Positions 46,900 through 54,227 of a DNA stretch of 64,000 nt are shown piece by piece. The translations under genes and the position numbers were made by a program. Origin of the DNA: Salinicola corii (GTDB lineage: Bacteria; Pseudomonadota; Gammaproteobacteria; Pseudomonadales; Halomonadaceae); the NCBI RefSeq assembly GCF_008298015.1, contig NZ_VTPX01000013.1, forward strand, positions 32,405-96,404, given 5' to 3'. Below the pieces are notes generated by a model, which saw only the letters and a list, made by a program, of their open reading frames with translations, did not search any database and was not told where the DNA came from. Position 1 is the stretch's first letter; each line of letters opens with the position of its first letter.

Positions 46900-46963
46900 T
46901 CGTTGCCATTTTGATGTCATTGTAATTTTGTGTGCCATCATTGTGTCATGATGCTTCTGTTTC

Positions 46964-48745
46964 ATGGCATTCATGAACCCGCCTCCCGCTCCCATCGGTA
47001 ACTCCTCCCTCGAGGAGATTGTCGCCCATCGCGATCTGAGCGTACATTTTCAACCGATTGTTTCCGTCGCGACCGGCCATATTCTGGCGTACGAGGCCTT
47101 GTCTCGCGGTCCGCGGAATTCGCCCTATGCGGATCCGATTCCGATGTTTCGGGCGGCCCGCGAATGCGGTCTACTTGCTGCGCTGGAACGCGGGTGTCGA
47201 GAACGAGCGATCGAAAGCTGGGTGGCTACCGGCCTCGGCGAGCTTCTGTTCCTCAACGCCAGTCCGGAAGTCCTGATCGATCCCGAGCATCTCGGCGGCA
47301 AGACGCTGGCTCTGCTTCAGCAGCACAGTCTCTCGCCCGCCCGCATCGTCATCGAGATCACCGAGCAGTCGCCGGGGATCGACCCCGACCTGATGGCCGA
47401 GGCTGCCCGCTATTATCAGTCGATGGGGTTTTCCATCGCTCTGGACGATCTGGGAGACGGTTATGCCGGCTTGCGACTCTGGTCCCAGCTCAATCCCGAC
47501 TACGTCAAGCTGGATCGCCACTTCGTCAGTCGCCTTGACGAAAATCCCATCAAGCGCCGCTTCGTCCGCTCCATCATCGATATCGCGCACAGCATGGATA
47601 GCCGTGTCATCGCGGAGGGTGTGGAGCGAGAGGGGGAGCTGGATACGCTTCTCGAACTGGGCGCGGATTATTGCCAGGGGTGGTTGTTCGCGCGCCCCGA
47701 TGCAGCTCCCCATCGGATACGCGAGCTGCTCGAAGCTCGGCTCGCTTCACTGGCTGCCAATCGTCGTCCGGCGGCCACCGCGACAGAGATCCAGCGCCTC
47801 AGCGTACCTCTGCCTGCGCTGGATGCCGATCTCTGTGTGGCGGAGGCATCCGAGCGCTTCAGCCGTCTGCCGCACGCCAACGCGCTGGCGGTCGTCGATG
47901 GCAGGAGCCGGCCGATCGGTATCCTGGGGCGTCAGCAGCTCATGGCGCTGCTCGGCAAACGCTTCGGGTTCGATCTTCACGGTCGTCAGCCCATTGCCAA
48001 GGTAATGCGAACCCGGGCACTCTGTGTGGAGGCCCACGAGCCGCTGGAGCGGGTCTCGCGCAAGGTCACGGGGCGCGAGGAGTCCTCCCGCGACGAGGAT
48101 TTCATCATCACCGACGGTGGCCGCTACCTGGGTATGGGACACGTCATCAACCTGCTGCAACTGTTCACCGAGCAGCAGGTTCAGCTAGCGCGACAAGCCA
48201 ATCCGTTGACCCAGTTGCCTGGCAACCGCCCCATCAGGGTGGCATTGGAGCACTATCAGCGTCAGGCGCGGGGCTTCGTCGCCTGCTATCTGGATCTCGA
48301 CAATTTCAAGCCCTTCAATGACCGGTTCGGGTACGCCCTGGGGGATCGAATGATCCTTGCGCTGGCGAAGCTGGTGAGCAGCGAGCTGGGGCGGGAGGAC
48401 TTTCTGGGCCACCTCGGCGGCGACGATTTCATACTGCTGCTGAATGACGGGAAGAATCTCCACCGTCGGTTGGCCGGTATACAACGCCGCTTCATCATCG
48501 AGAGCCATGCGCTGGTTCCCGCCGATGCCAGAGCGGCAGGTGGCTTTCATGCCAAGGATCGCTACGATCAATGGCGTTTTTTTCCGCTGGTCCGCCTGTC
48601 GATCATCGCGCTTCGCGTCGGTGCCGAGGCCAGGGTCGAGAGCTTTGGCGATCTCTGGAGTCGCTTCAAGCCGGCAGCCAAGCGCGCCGGCAACGGCCGA
48701 ATCGTGGTGAGGCTAGACCGCCGTTCGGCAACTGTCGGGGAGTGA
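46964..48745 (+). CDS. EAL-CBS-GGDDF cyclic-di-GMP protein
   Basis: A 593-residue cytosolic protein. The N-terminal EAL domain has Glu44-Ala45-Leu46 in AYEALSRGP, the metal-binding Glu in EITEQ, the DD pair in ALDDLGDGYAG, Lys in YVKLDRHFV and a late EGVEREGEL, so phosphodiesterase activity is likely. A CBS pair covers about residues 280-395. The C-terminal GGDEF-type domain has DLDNFKPFNDRFGYALGD but GGDDF (485-489) in place of GGDEF, so cyclase activity is uncertain. The gene has no strong ribosome site; two close ATGs (46964, 46973) are possible. Confidence 0.9.
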   Translation: MAFMNPPPAPIGNSSLEEIVAHRDLSVHFQPIVSVATGHILAYEALSRGPRNSPYADPIPMFRAARECGLLAALERGCRERAIESWVATGLGELLFLNASPEVLIDPEHLGGKTLALLQQHSLSPARIVIEITEQSPGIDPDLMAEAARYYQSMGFSIALDDLGDGYAGLRLWSQLNPDYVKLDRHFVSRLDENPIKRRFVRSIIDIAHSMDSRVIAEGVEREGELDTLLELGADYCQGWLFARPDAAPHRIRELLEARLASLAANRRPAATATEIQRLSVPLPALDADLCVAEASERFSRLPHANALAVVDGRSRPIGILGRQQLMALLGKRFGFDLHGRQPIAKVMRTRALCVEAHEPLERVSRKVTGREESSRDEDFIITDGGRYLGMGHVINLLQLFTEQQVQLARQANPLTQLPGNRPIRVALEHYQRQARGFVACYLDLDNFKPFNDRFGYALGDRMILALAKLVSSELGREDFLGHLGGDDFILLLNDGKNLHRRLAGIQRRFIIESHALVPADARAAGGFHAKDRYDQWRFFPLVRLSIIALRVGAEARVESFGDLWSRFKPAAKRAGNGRIVVRLDRRSATVGE

Positions 48746-48769
48746 ACGATCAGCGCGCCTTGGCGTCTT

Positions 48770-48823
48770 AGGGCTTGTTCACACTATCCACGCGGCTCGC
48801 GGCGTATAGTGTGAACAAGCCCT
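48770..48823. repeat. Perfect 18-bp inverted repeat
   Basis: AGGGCTTGTTCACACTAT and ATAGTGTGAACAAGCCCT are exact complements separated by 18 GC-rich bases. There is no T-run on either side and no obvious target-site duplication. It may work as a two-way terminator, or be a small repeat element; the outer sequence CTTGTTCACAC recalls transposon ends. Confidence 0.85.
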
Positions 48824-48928
48824 GGTCACAGCTTTGTCACAACCGACTGTCAGGGTGTCGCGACGGGATGGCAAGGAGTGTCTCCCGATCCAGAACACGA
48901 TTCCATACACGACCCACAGGAGGGAACC

Positions 48929-49231
48929 ATGGAACTTAAGGAGCTAGAGCAATATCAACGACATCATGAGAACTTCGAGATCCGCGTCATTGCCCATGCC
49001 GGCAGCCGCTACTATCAGGTCATGCTGGAACCGGAAGACGGTGCCACGCAGGCCTTGACCCGGCGCGGCAAACCGATGCTGTTTCGCTCCCTCGACGATG
49101 TCTATGGCGAACTGAAACAGGCCGGTATCCACCGCGCCTATCTGGTCCAGCAGGTTGCCAACGACGAGATCGTCGGACACGAGCCACATTATCATGATCC
49201 GCTGCTGTCGCGGATGCCGCTGGTCTTCTGA
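48929..49231 (+). CDS. DUF6482-like small protein
   Basis: A 100-residue soluble protein. It starts MELKELEQYQRHHENFEIRV and has the pattern MLFRSLDDVYGELKQAG, then a VQQVANDEIVG segment, ending SRMPLVF, which I associate with DUF6482 proteins of pseudomonads and halomonads. The function is unknown. CAGGAGGG gives a strong ribosome site for the ATG at 48929. It is a single gene, following the 18-bp inverted repeat. Confidence 0.75.
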   Translation: MELKELEQYQRHHENFEIRVIAHAGSRYYQVMLEPEDGATQALTRRGKPMLFRSLDDVYGELKQAGIHRAYLVQQVANDEIVGHEPHYHDPLLSRMPLVF

Positions 49232-49343
49232 TCCCGGGCCGACGGTATCGATGACGCCAAGCCGACGAATTTTCCATTCACCAACCTGATTTCCCTCCGG
49301 CGAGTCCCGCAGTGACTTGCCATGCTCTGGAGGGAATGCTGTT

Positions 49344-49378
49344 TCTCTTCTCTCTTCTCTCTTCTCTCTTCTCTCTTC
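49344..49378. repeat. Heptanucleotide tandem repeat (TCTCTTC)5
   Basis: Five perfect copies of the 7-mer TCTCTTC in a row, with part-copies on both sides. One strand is pure pyrimidine. It lies in non-coding DNA, just left of the IS fragment. Confidence 0.95.
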
Positions 49379-49408
49379 CCTCGTTTACGCCGATGCCGGC
49401 TTGTCAGG

Positions 49409-49685
49409 TGACCTGCCACGGGATGTTTCCGCCAACGTCGACTAGAGTCCGACCTAATTGAGGACGGACCATGAAATGAGCGAGATTCACCGAAGAGCAG
49501 ATCATCGGCATCCTGGCCGAGCATGAAGCGGGGGCGAAGTGTGCTGACCTGTGCCGCAAGCACGGCATGTCGGAGGGCCCCTTCTACAACTGGAAAGCCA
49601 AGTTCGGCGACATGACCGTGTCGGAAGCCAAACGGTTGAAAACGCGCGAGGACGAGAATGCCAAGCTGAAGAAGCCACTCGCTGA
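49409..49685 (+). mobile_element. Truncated IS3-family (IS407-like) fragment with orfA remnant
   Basis: The left end probably begins at TGACCTGCCACGGG (49409). From 49472 the orfA frame reads MK-stop-ARFTEEQIIGILAEHEAG, then KCADLCRKHGMSEGPFYNWK and KFGDMTVSEAKRLK, the helix-turn-helix start of an IS3/IS407-type transposase. Codon 3 is TGA where relatives have an Arg codon, and the frame ends near codon 70, where sequence changes abruptly into the photolyase remnant. orfB and the right end are gone. The element is therefore dead. Confidence 0.8.
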
Positions 49686-50074
49686 ACTCGGCGATGGAGC
49701 AATAGAACCGGGTATCGTCGTAGAGTCGCCCGCGGGTCCCCCGACGCTGGATACGCTCCAGCAGTCGCCATTCGCCGGGGTGCGTCACCCGGGTTTCGTC
49801 GCAGCCGTAGGCGTCGGCGAGTCGCTCGGCTTCCAGTAGCAGATCCTGGCGGTTGTCATCGTCGTCGAGCCGGCTGTAGTGAACCTGATACCCTTTGTCG
49901 CGCAGGGTATCGGCGAAGTGGCGCATCGCCGACAATATCAGCACGATCTTCTGGGTATAGTGAGGAACATAGTCTCCTTCTGCCCTTACCTCGCAGAGAG
50001 CGACGACAGCGTTGGAAGGGGCGGTGGTGAGTCACTCAATTGATCACCAGAATCAGGATCAACGGACGCGACAT
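49686..50074 (-). pseudogene. Photolyase-related protein (cryptochrome/photolyase family), N-terminal remnant
   Basis: The minus strand from ATG 50074 reads MSRPLILIL and then loses frame. After net frame changes between about 50025 and 50055 it reads VVALCEVRAEGDYVPHYTQK, ILSAMRHFADTLRDKGYQVH, THPGEWRLLERI and RFYCSIAEF. This is the start of the iron-sulfur bacterial cryptochrome/photolyase family, normally about 500 residues; only about 130 remain. The gene is cut at the junction with the IS3 fragment and its C-terminal part is not in the window. A minus-strand frame running on to 49192 is a chimera with antisense IS sequence and is not a gene. Confidence 0.78.
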
Positions 50075-50088
50075 GAAGTTATTCATAA

Positions 50089-50116
50089 CTTATACGTATT
50101 GCCTTGATCGTATAAG
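50089..50116. promoter_or_regulatory. Inverted repeat between photolyase remnant and hemH, LitR-like operator candidate
   Basis: CTTATACG and CGTATAAG are perfect 8-bp arms separated by 12 bases. The core TATACG-N12-CGTATA resembles T(G/A)TACA-N12-TGTA(C/T)A, which I recall as the site of LitR/PplR light-dependent MerR-type regulators in Pseudomonas. TATAAG inside each arm can act as a -10 in each direction, toward the photolyase remnant and toward hemH. Confidence 0.5.
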
Positions 50117-50184
50117 ATGATCGGGTGAGCACAAGCGCTAATGGTAGAATTCGGTCAAAAGATGCCAGGGAAAGGAGTGGTGCT

Positions 50185-51168
50185 ATGGCGGCCCGTTATG
50201 GAGTGCTGCTGGTCAATCTGGGAACGCCCGAGGCGCCCACGGCCAAGGCCGTGAGGGAGTATCTCGGGGAGTTCCTCGGCGATCCCCGGGTCATCGATGC
50301 GCCACGCTGGCTGTGGTGGCCGATTCTGCACGGTGTCATTCTGCGCATTCGTCCGCCGAAGGTCGCCAAGGCCTATGCGTCGGTCTGGCAGGAGGAGGGG
50401 TCACCGCTGCTGGCGATCGGCCGGCGCCAGCAGAGCGCGTTGAGGGAGTCCTTGGCAGCCAGTACTGGCGAAGCTATCCCGGTGGAGCTGGCGATGACCT
50501 ACGGCAAGCCGAGTATGGAGGAGGCCGGGCTCAAGCTGCGCGAAGCCGGCGTCGAGCGCATCCTGGTGGTGCCGCTTTATCCCCAATTTTCGCGTACCAC
50601 GACCGGCGCGGTATTCCAGCGCCTGGCCAGGGCGCTGGAACCTTGTCCGCATCTGCCGGAGCTGCGCTTCGTACGCGATTACCACGACCACCCGGACTAT
50701 ATCGCGGCGCTGGCAGCCAGCGTTCGCCAGCACTGGGAGGCCAATGGCGACCGCGGCCGGCTGCTGATGTCCTATCACGGTATTCCCAAGCGCTACGTCG
50801 ACAACGGCGACCCCTATGCCAGGCACTGCGAGACGACCAGCCGGCTATTGGCCGAGGAGCTGGGGCTCGGCGAAGGGGAGTGGTTCCAGAGTTATCAGTC
50901 GCGATTCGGACGTGAGGAGTGGCTCAAGCCCTACACCGACGAGACTCTCAAGGCCTGGGGCGCGGACAAGATCGAGTGCGTCGACGTCATCAGCCCAGCC
51001 TTTGCGGCGGACTGTCTGGAGACCCTGGAAGAGATCGACGCCGAAAATCGCCACTACTTCCAGCAGGCCGGGGGCGGGCGCTATCGTTACATCCCGGCGC
51101 TCAATGAACGTCCGGAGCACGTTACCCTGCTGACCCATCTGGTCGAGCAGCACGCCGCCGGCTGGTGA
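50185..51168 (+). CDS. hemH: Ferrochelatase
   Basis: A 327-residue enzyme that inserts Fe2+ into protoporphyrin IX, the last step of haem synthesis. It starts AARYGVLLVNLGTPEAPTAKAV and contains VPLYPQFSRTTTGAVF, the catalytic His in LMSYHGIPKRYVD, SYQSRFGREEWLKPYT and a late FAADCLETLEEI with the active-site Glu. AAAGGAG precedes the ATG at 50185; a longer frame to 50125 has no support. Haem genes often neighbour photolyase genes in light-regulated clusters, which fits the remnant next door. Confidence 0.96.
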   Translation: MAARYGVLLVNLGTPEAPTAKAVREYLGEFLGDPRVIDAPRWLWWPILHGVILRIRPPKVAKAYASVWQEEGSPLLAIGRRQQSALRESLAASTGEAIPVELAMTYGKPSMEEAGLKLREAGVERILVVPLYPQFSRTTTGAVFQRLARALEPCPHLPELRFVRDYHDHPDYIAALAASVRQHWEANGDRGRLLMSYHGIPKRYVDNGDPYARHCETTSRLLAEELGLGEGEWFQSYQSRFGREEWLKPYTDETLKAWGADKIECVDVISPAFAADCLETLEEIDAENRHYFQQAGGGRYRYIPALNERPEHVTLLTHLVEQHAAGW

Positions 51169-51198
51169 CGTCGGCGACGGCAGTTCGCCAAGGCGCCC

Positions 51199-51591
51199 TT
51201 AAGGCAAAGGCGAGTCGCCCTGGGGGGCTTCCTCGACGGTGTGTTTGGGCTTTTCGCTCTCCAGCTCGACCGGATTGCCGCGAGTGCGGGGATCGGGCTT
51301 CAGTTTGTGGTGCAGCGCGCTTTTGGCCAGCATGTGGGCCGATACCGGTGCGGTGATGAAGGCGAAAATGGTGATCAGCAGTTCCTGGATGATCGGACCG
51401 TCTTCCCGGCTGAAGTAGATCAGCGAGCCGATCAGGGTGCAGCCGACGCCCAGCGTCGTTGTCTTGGAAGGGCCGTGAAGACGCATGTAGAAGTCCTTGA
51501 GATGCGTCAGACCCAGCGAGCCGATGAAGGCAAACGCGCCACCGGCAATGAGCATGAAGGCGATCGCGCCTTCGATAATCGTATCCAGCAT
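51199..51591 (-). CDS. mrpG: Mrp Na+(K+)/H+ antiporter subunit G
   Basis: A 130-residue subunit with three membrane helices. The conserved segments GGAFAFIGSLGLTHLKDFYMRLHGPSK and TTLGVGCTLIG identify MrpG/PhaG. The C-terminal hydrophilic tail (KPDPRTRGNPVELESEKPKH) is longer than usual. AGGAGG lies seven bases before the ATG. It is the last gene of the operon. Confidence 0.92.
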   Translation of the reverse strand: MLDTIIEGAIAFMLIAGGAFAFIGSLGLTHLKDFYMRLHGPSKTTTLGVGCTLIGSLIYFSREDGPIIQELLITIFAFITAPVSAHMLAKSALHHKLKPDPRTRGNPVELESEKPKHTVEEAPQGDSPLP

Positions 51592-51602
51592 TGTCACGCC
51601 TC

Positions 51603-51872
51603 CTATTCGATAATGTCGCCGCGCAGCAGATACTTGCAGATGGCGATGGTGCTGACGAAGCCCAGCATCGCGATCAGCAGTGCGGCTTCGAAGTAGTCCT
51701 TGTTGTTGACCCAGATACCGAACAGAACGATCAGCGCGATCGAGTTCATGTACATGGTGTCCACCGCCAGCACGCGATCCGGCAGGCTCGGACCAACCAA
51801 GGCTCGATAGAAGTTGAGTACGATGGCGGCGCAGAATAGCGCCAGCGCGATCCACAGGGCCGTATCGATCAT
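51603..51872 (-). CDS. mrpF: Mrp antiporter subunit F
   Basis: An 89-residue subunit with three helices. It includes RALVGPSLPDRVLAVDTMYMN, the conserved MrpF motif with its membrane Asp. The start overlaps the mrpE stop by four bases (ATGA), and mrpG follows after 11 bases. Confidence 0.93.
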   Translation of the reverse strand: MIDTALWIALALFCAAIVLNFYRALVGPSLPDRVLAVDTMYMNSIALIVLFGIWVNNKDYFEAALLIAMLGFVSTIAICKYLLRGDIIE

Positions 51873-52366
51873 GATTCGAAGATCTCCAGCAGAGGGCGCT
51901 CGTAGCGCTGGTGAATTTCGTCGATCAACGCTTTGGTGTCCGCCACGTCCAGCGCGTGTATGAGCAGCGTCCTGCCGTCGAGCCGCAGGTGGGCGGAGAC
52001 GGTGCCTGGCGTCATGGTGATGGTGCTGGCCAGGATGGTGATCGGAAAGTTTTCCTTCAGCGTGAGCGGATATTCCACGAAAGCCGGACGCATCCTCCCC
52101 CTGGGGTCGAGAATCAATTTCGAGACCTGGACGTTCGCGGTCACGATATCGCCCAGGACGCGGAAGAAGTAACCGAGCAGTTTCAAAGGGCGCTTGATGG
52201 TCGGCTGACGCTCCCAGAACGGTCGGCAGATCATCGGAATCAGGATCGCCAGCACGCCGCCGAGAATCCACTGCCCCAGGGCGACGCTCTGCTGCAGCAG
52301 TAGCCACACCAGCAGCAGCAGCAGGGATAATACCGGCATTGGCAGCCAGCGAGTGGGAGGAATCAT
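51869..52366 (-). CDS. mrpE: Mrp antiporter subunit E
   Basis: A 165-residue subunit with N-terminal membrane helices and a cytoplasmic C-terminal domain containing STITMTPGTVSAHLRLDGRT-like sequence and IHALDV, the MrpE signature. It overlaps mrpD by four bases upstream and mrpF by four bases downstream. Confidence 0.93.
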   Translation of the reverse strand: MIPPTRWLPMPVLSLLLLLVWLLLQQSVALGQWILGGVLAILIPMICRPFWERQPTIKRPLKLLGYFFRVLGDIVTANVQVSKLILDPRGRMRPAFVEYPLTLKENFPITILASTITMTPGTVSAHLRLDGRTLLIHALDVADTKALIDEIHQRYERPLLEIFES

Positions 52367-53880
52367 GAGTCACCTCCTGCAACGTTGCGGGACAGGATCG
52401 CCTCGGCATAGGCATCGTGATCGAGCAGTTGAGTGGCGCTGGCATCGGTGAACCGTGTGATCGGGCCGGCGAGAATCGATAAAGCCGGTGACGCGCCGAT
52501 CAGCAGGATCAGTCCTGCCAGCATTGCCGGCTTCAACCTGGGGCCGTCGCTATCGCCGCGTCCGGCCTTCCAGAATACGGTCGAGCCGCTACGTGCCATG
52601 GCGACGAGGCCCGCAAAGCTCGATAGCAGCAGCAGCGGCCACAGCCAGGGTTGCTCGCTTGGTAGCGCGGCCTTCAGCAGCAGCGCCTTGCCGATGGCGC
52701 CCGAGAGTGGCGGCAGGCCGATCACCGTGACTGCAGCGATGAAGTAGAACAGTCCCAGCAGTGCCGGTTGGGTCACACCGCGGCCGGGGACGATCCTAGC
52801 GCCGGCCTTGCCTCGCTGCTCGCCGATCGCATCGGCCAGCAGGAACAGCCCGCCGCTGACCAGAGTGGTATGGATCATGTAGTAGAGCAGGGCGGCGATG
52901 GGCGCTTCGCGATTCATGCTGACCCCGACCAGCAGGGTGCCGACGGAAATCAGGATCAGATAGGCCACCTGATTGCGCAGGTCGCGGGCCGATAGAACGC
53001 CCAGGCCGCCGAGCGCGAGTGTCGCCAACGCGAACCACCACAGCCAAGGTTGAACGAAATTGGCCAACTCGCCGGCACCGCCGCCGAAGATCAGTGTGTA
53101 GACCCTAAGGATGGCGTAGATCCCCACCTTGGTCATGATCGCGAACAGCGCCGCTACCGGCGCCGGGGCACTGCTGTAGGCGCGCGGTAGCCAGAAATAG
53201 AGCGGCAGGATCGCGGCCTTGAGACCGAACACCACCAGCAGCATAAACGCGCCAGCCTTGAGCAGGCCGAGTCGGTCGGGACCGAGCGCGGCGACTTTCT
53301 GCGACATGTCGGCCATGTTGAGCGTTCCGGTAGTGCCGTAGAGCACGCCGAGAGCGATCAGGAACATCGCCGAGCCTGCCAGATTCAGCGCCACATAGTG
53401 GAAGCCGGCCTGGGTGCGGTCCTTGCCGCCGCCATGCATCAGCAGCGAATAGGAGGCGATCAGCAGCACTTCGAAGAACACGAACAGGTTGAAGATGTCT
53501 CCGGTCAGGAAAGCACCGTTGATCCCCATCAACTGCAGTTGGAACAGGCCGTGAAAGTTGCTGCCCTTGCGGTCGTCGCCGGCGCAGGCATAAGCGATGC
53601 TGCCGAGGGCCAGAAAGGCTGTCAGGCAGACCATCAGCGCCGAAAGTCGATCGAGCACCAGCACGATACCGAAAGGCGGCTGCCAGTCGCCCAGCGCGTA
53701 GTAGGTGATCTCTCCGCTGTCGCTCTGGATCACCAGCGCGGCGCTGATCACCAGCAGTGCCGCCGTGCTGGTCAAGGCGATCGCCCGGCGAGGTAGCACG
53801 GTCGAGTCTCGTTTGACCAGCATCAACAGCCCGCTCAGCAGCGGCAGGAGGATCGGAAGCGCGATCAGGTGATGCATCAT
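52363..53880 (-). CDS. mrpD: Mrp antiporter subunit D
   Basis: A 505-residue proton-channel subunit homologous to complex I NuoL/M/N, with about 14 helices. Conserved membrane Glu and Lys residues lie in FFEVLLIASYSLLMHG and ILPLYFWLPRAYSSAP. Together with MrpA it probably carries the protons. It overlaps mrpC by four bases and mrpE by four bases. Confidence 0.94.
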   Translation of the reverse strand: MMHHLIALPILLPLLSGLLMLVKRDSTVLPRRAIALTSTAALLVISAALVIQSDSGEITYYALGDWQPPFGIVLVLDRLSALMVCLTAFLALGSIAYACAGDDRKGSNFHGLFQLQLMGINGAFLTGDIFNLFVFFEVLLIASYSLLMHGGGKDRTQAGFHYVALNLAGSAMFLIALGVLYGTTGTLNMADMSQKVAALGPDRLGLLKAGAFMLLVVFGLKAAILPLYFWLPRAYSSAPAPVAALFAIMTKVGIYAILRVYTLIFGGGAGELANFVQPWLWWFALATLALGGLGVLSARDLRNQVAYLILISVGTLLVGVSMNREAPIAALLYYMIHTTLVSGGLFLLADAIGEQRGKAGARIVPGRGVTQPALLGLFYFIAAVTVIGLPPLSGAIGKALLLKAALPSEQPWLWPLLLLSSFAGLVAMARSGSTVFWKAGRGDSDGPRLKPAMLAGLILLIGASPALSILAGPITRFTDASATQLLDHDAYAEAILSRNVAGGDS

Positions 53881-54227
53881 GACTTGTCCTCCTTCGACTC
53901 TTCGCCGCGCTGATCGTTGACCTGATCGCTACCCTGGTCGCCGCGCACGCGCATCGCCAGAATGACCGAGAAGGCGGTCATGGCAAAGCCGATCACGATG
54001 GCAGTCAGGACCAGCGCCTGGGGCAGCGGATCGGCATAGTCATTGACGCCGTCGCGAATGACCGCCGCCCCGTTGGTAGTGAGTCCGCCGGTGGAGAACA
54101 GGAACAGGTTGACCGCATAGGAGAGCAGGGTCAGTCCCACGACCACGGGAAAGGTACGGCCCCGCAGCGCCAGATAGAGACCGCTAGCGGCCAGGAAACC
54201 GGTTACGGTGGCGTAGAGCGCTTCCAT
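53877..54227 (-). CDS. mrpC: Mrp antiporter subunit C
   Basis: A 116-residue NuoK-like subunit with three helices, including SYAVNLFLFSTGG and DPLPQALVLTAIVIGFA, the two conserved MrpC/NuoK motifs. The C-terminus is charged (GDQGSDQVNDQRGEESKEDKS). Its start shares one base with the mrpA stop. Confidence 0.94.
   Translation of the reverse strand: MEALYATVTGFLAASGLYLALRGRTFPVVVGLTLLSYAVNLFLFSTGGLTTNGAAVIRDGVNDYADPLPQALVLTAIVIGFAMTAFSVILAMRVRGDQGSDQVNDQRGEESKEDKS

Noticed and set aside
49192..49944. A 250-codon minus-strand frame that starts like photolyase
   Set aside because: Only its first third is photolyase. The rest is antisense IS sequence and the pyrimidine repeat read backwards, so it is a chimera of a pseudogene and not a real protein.
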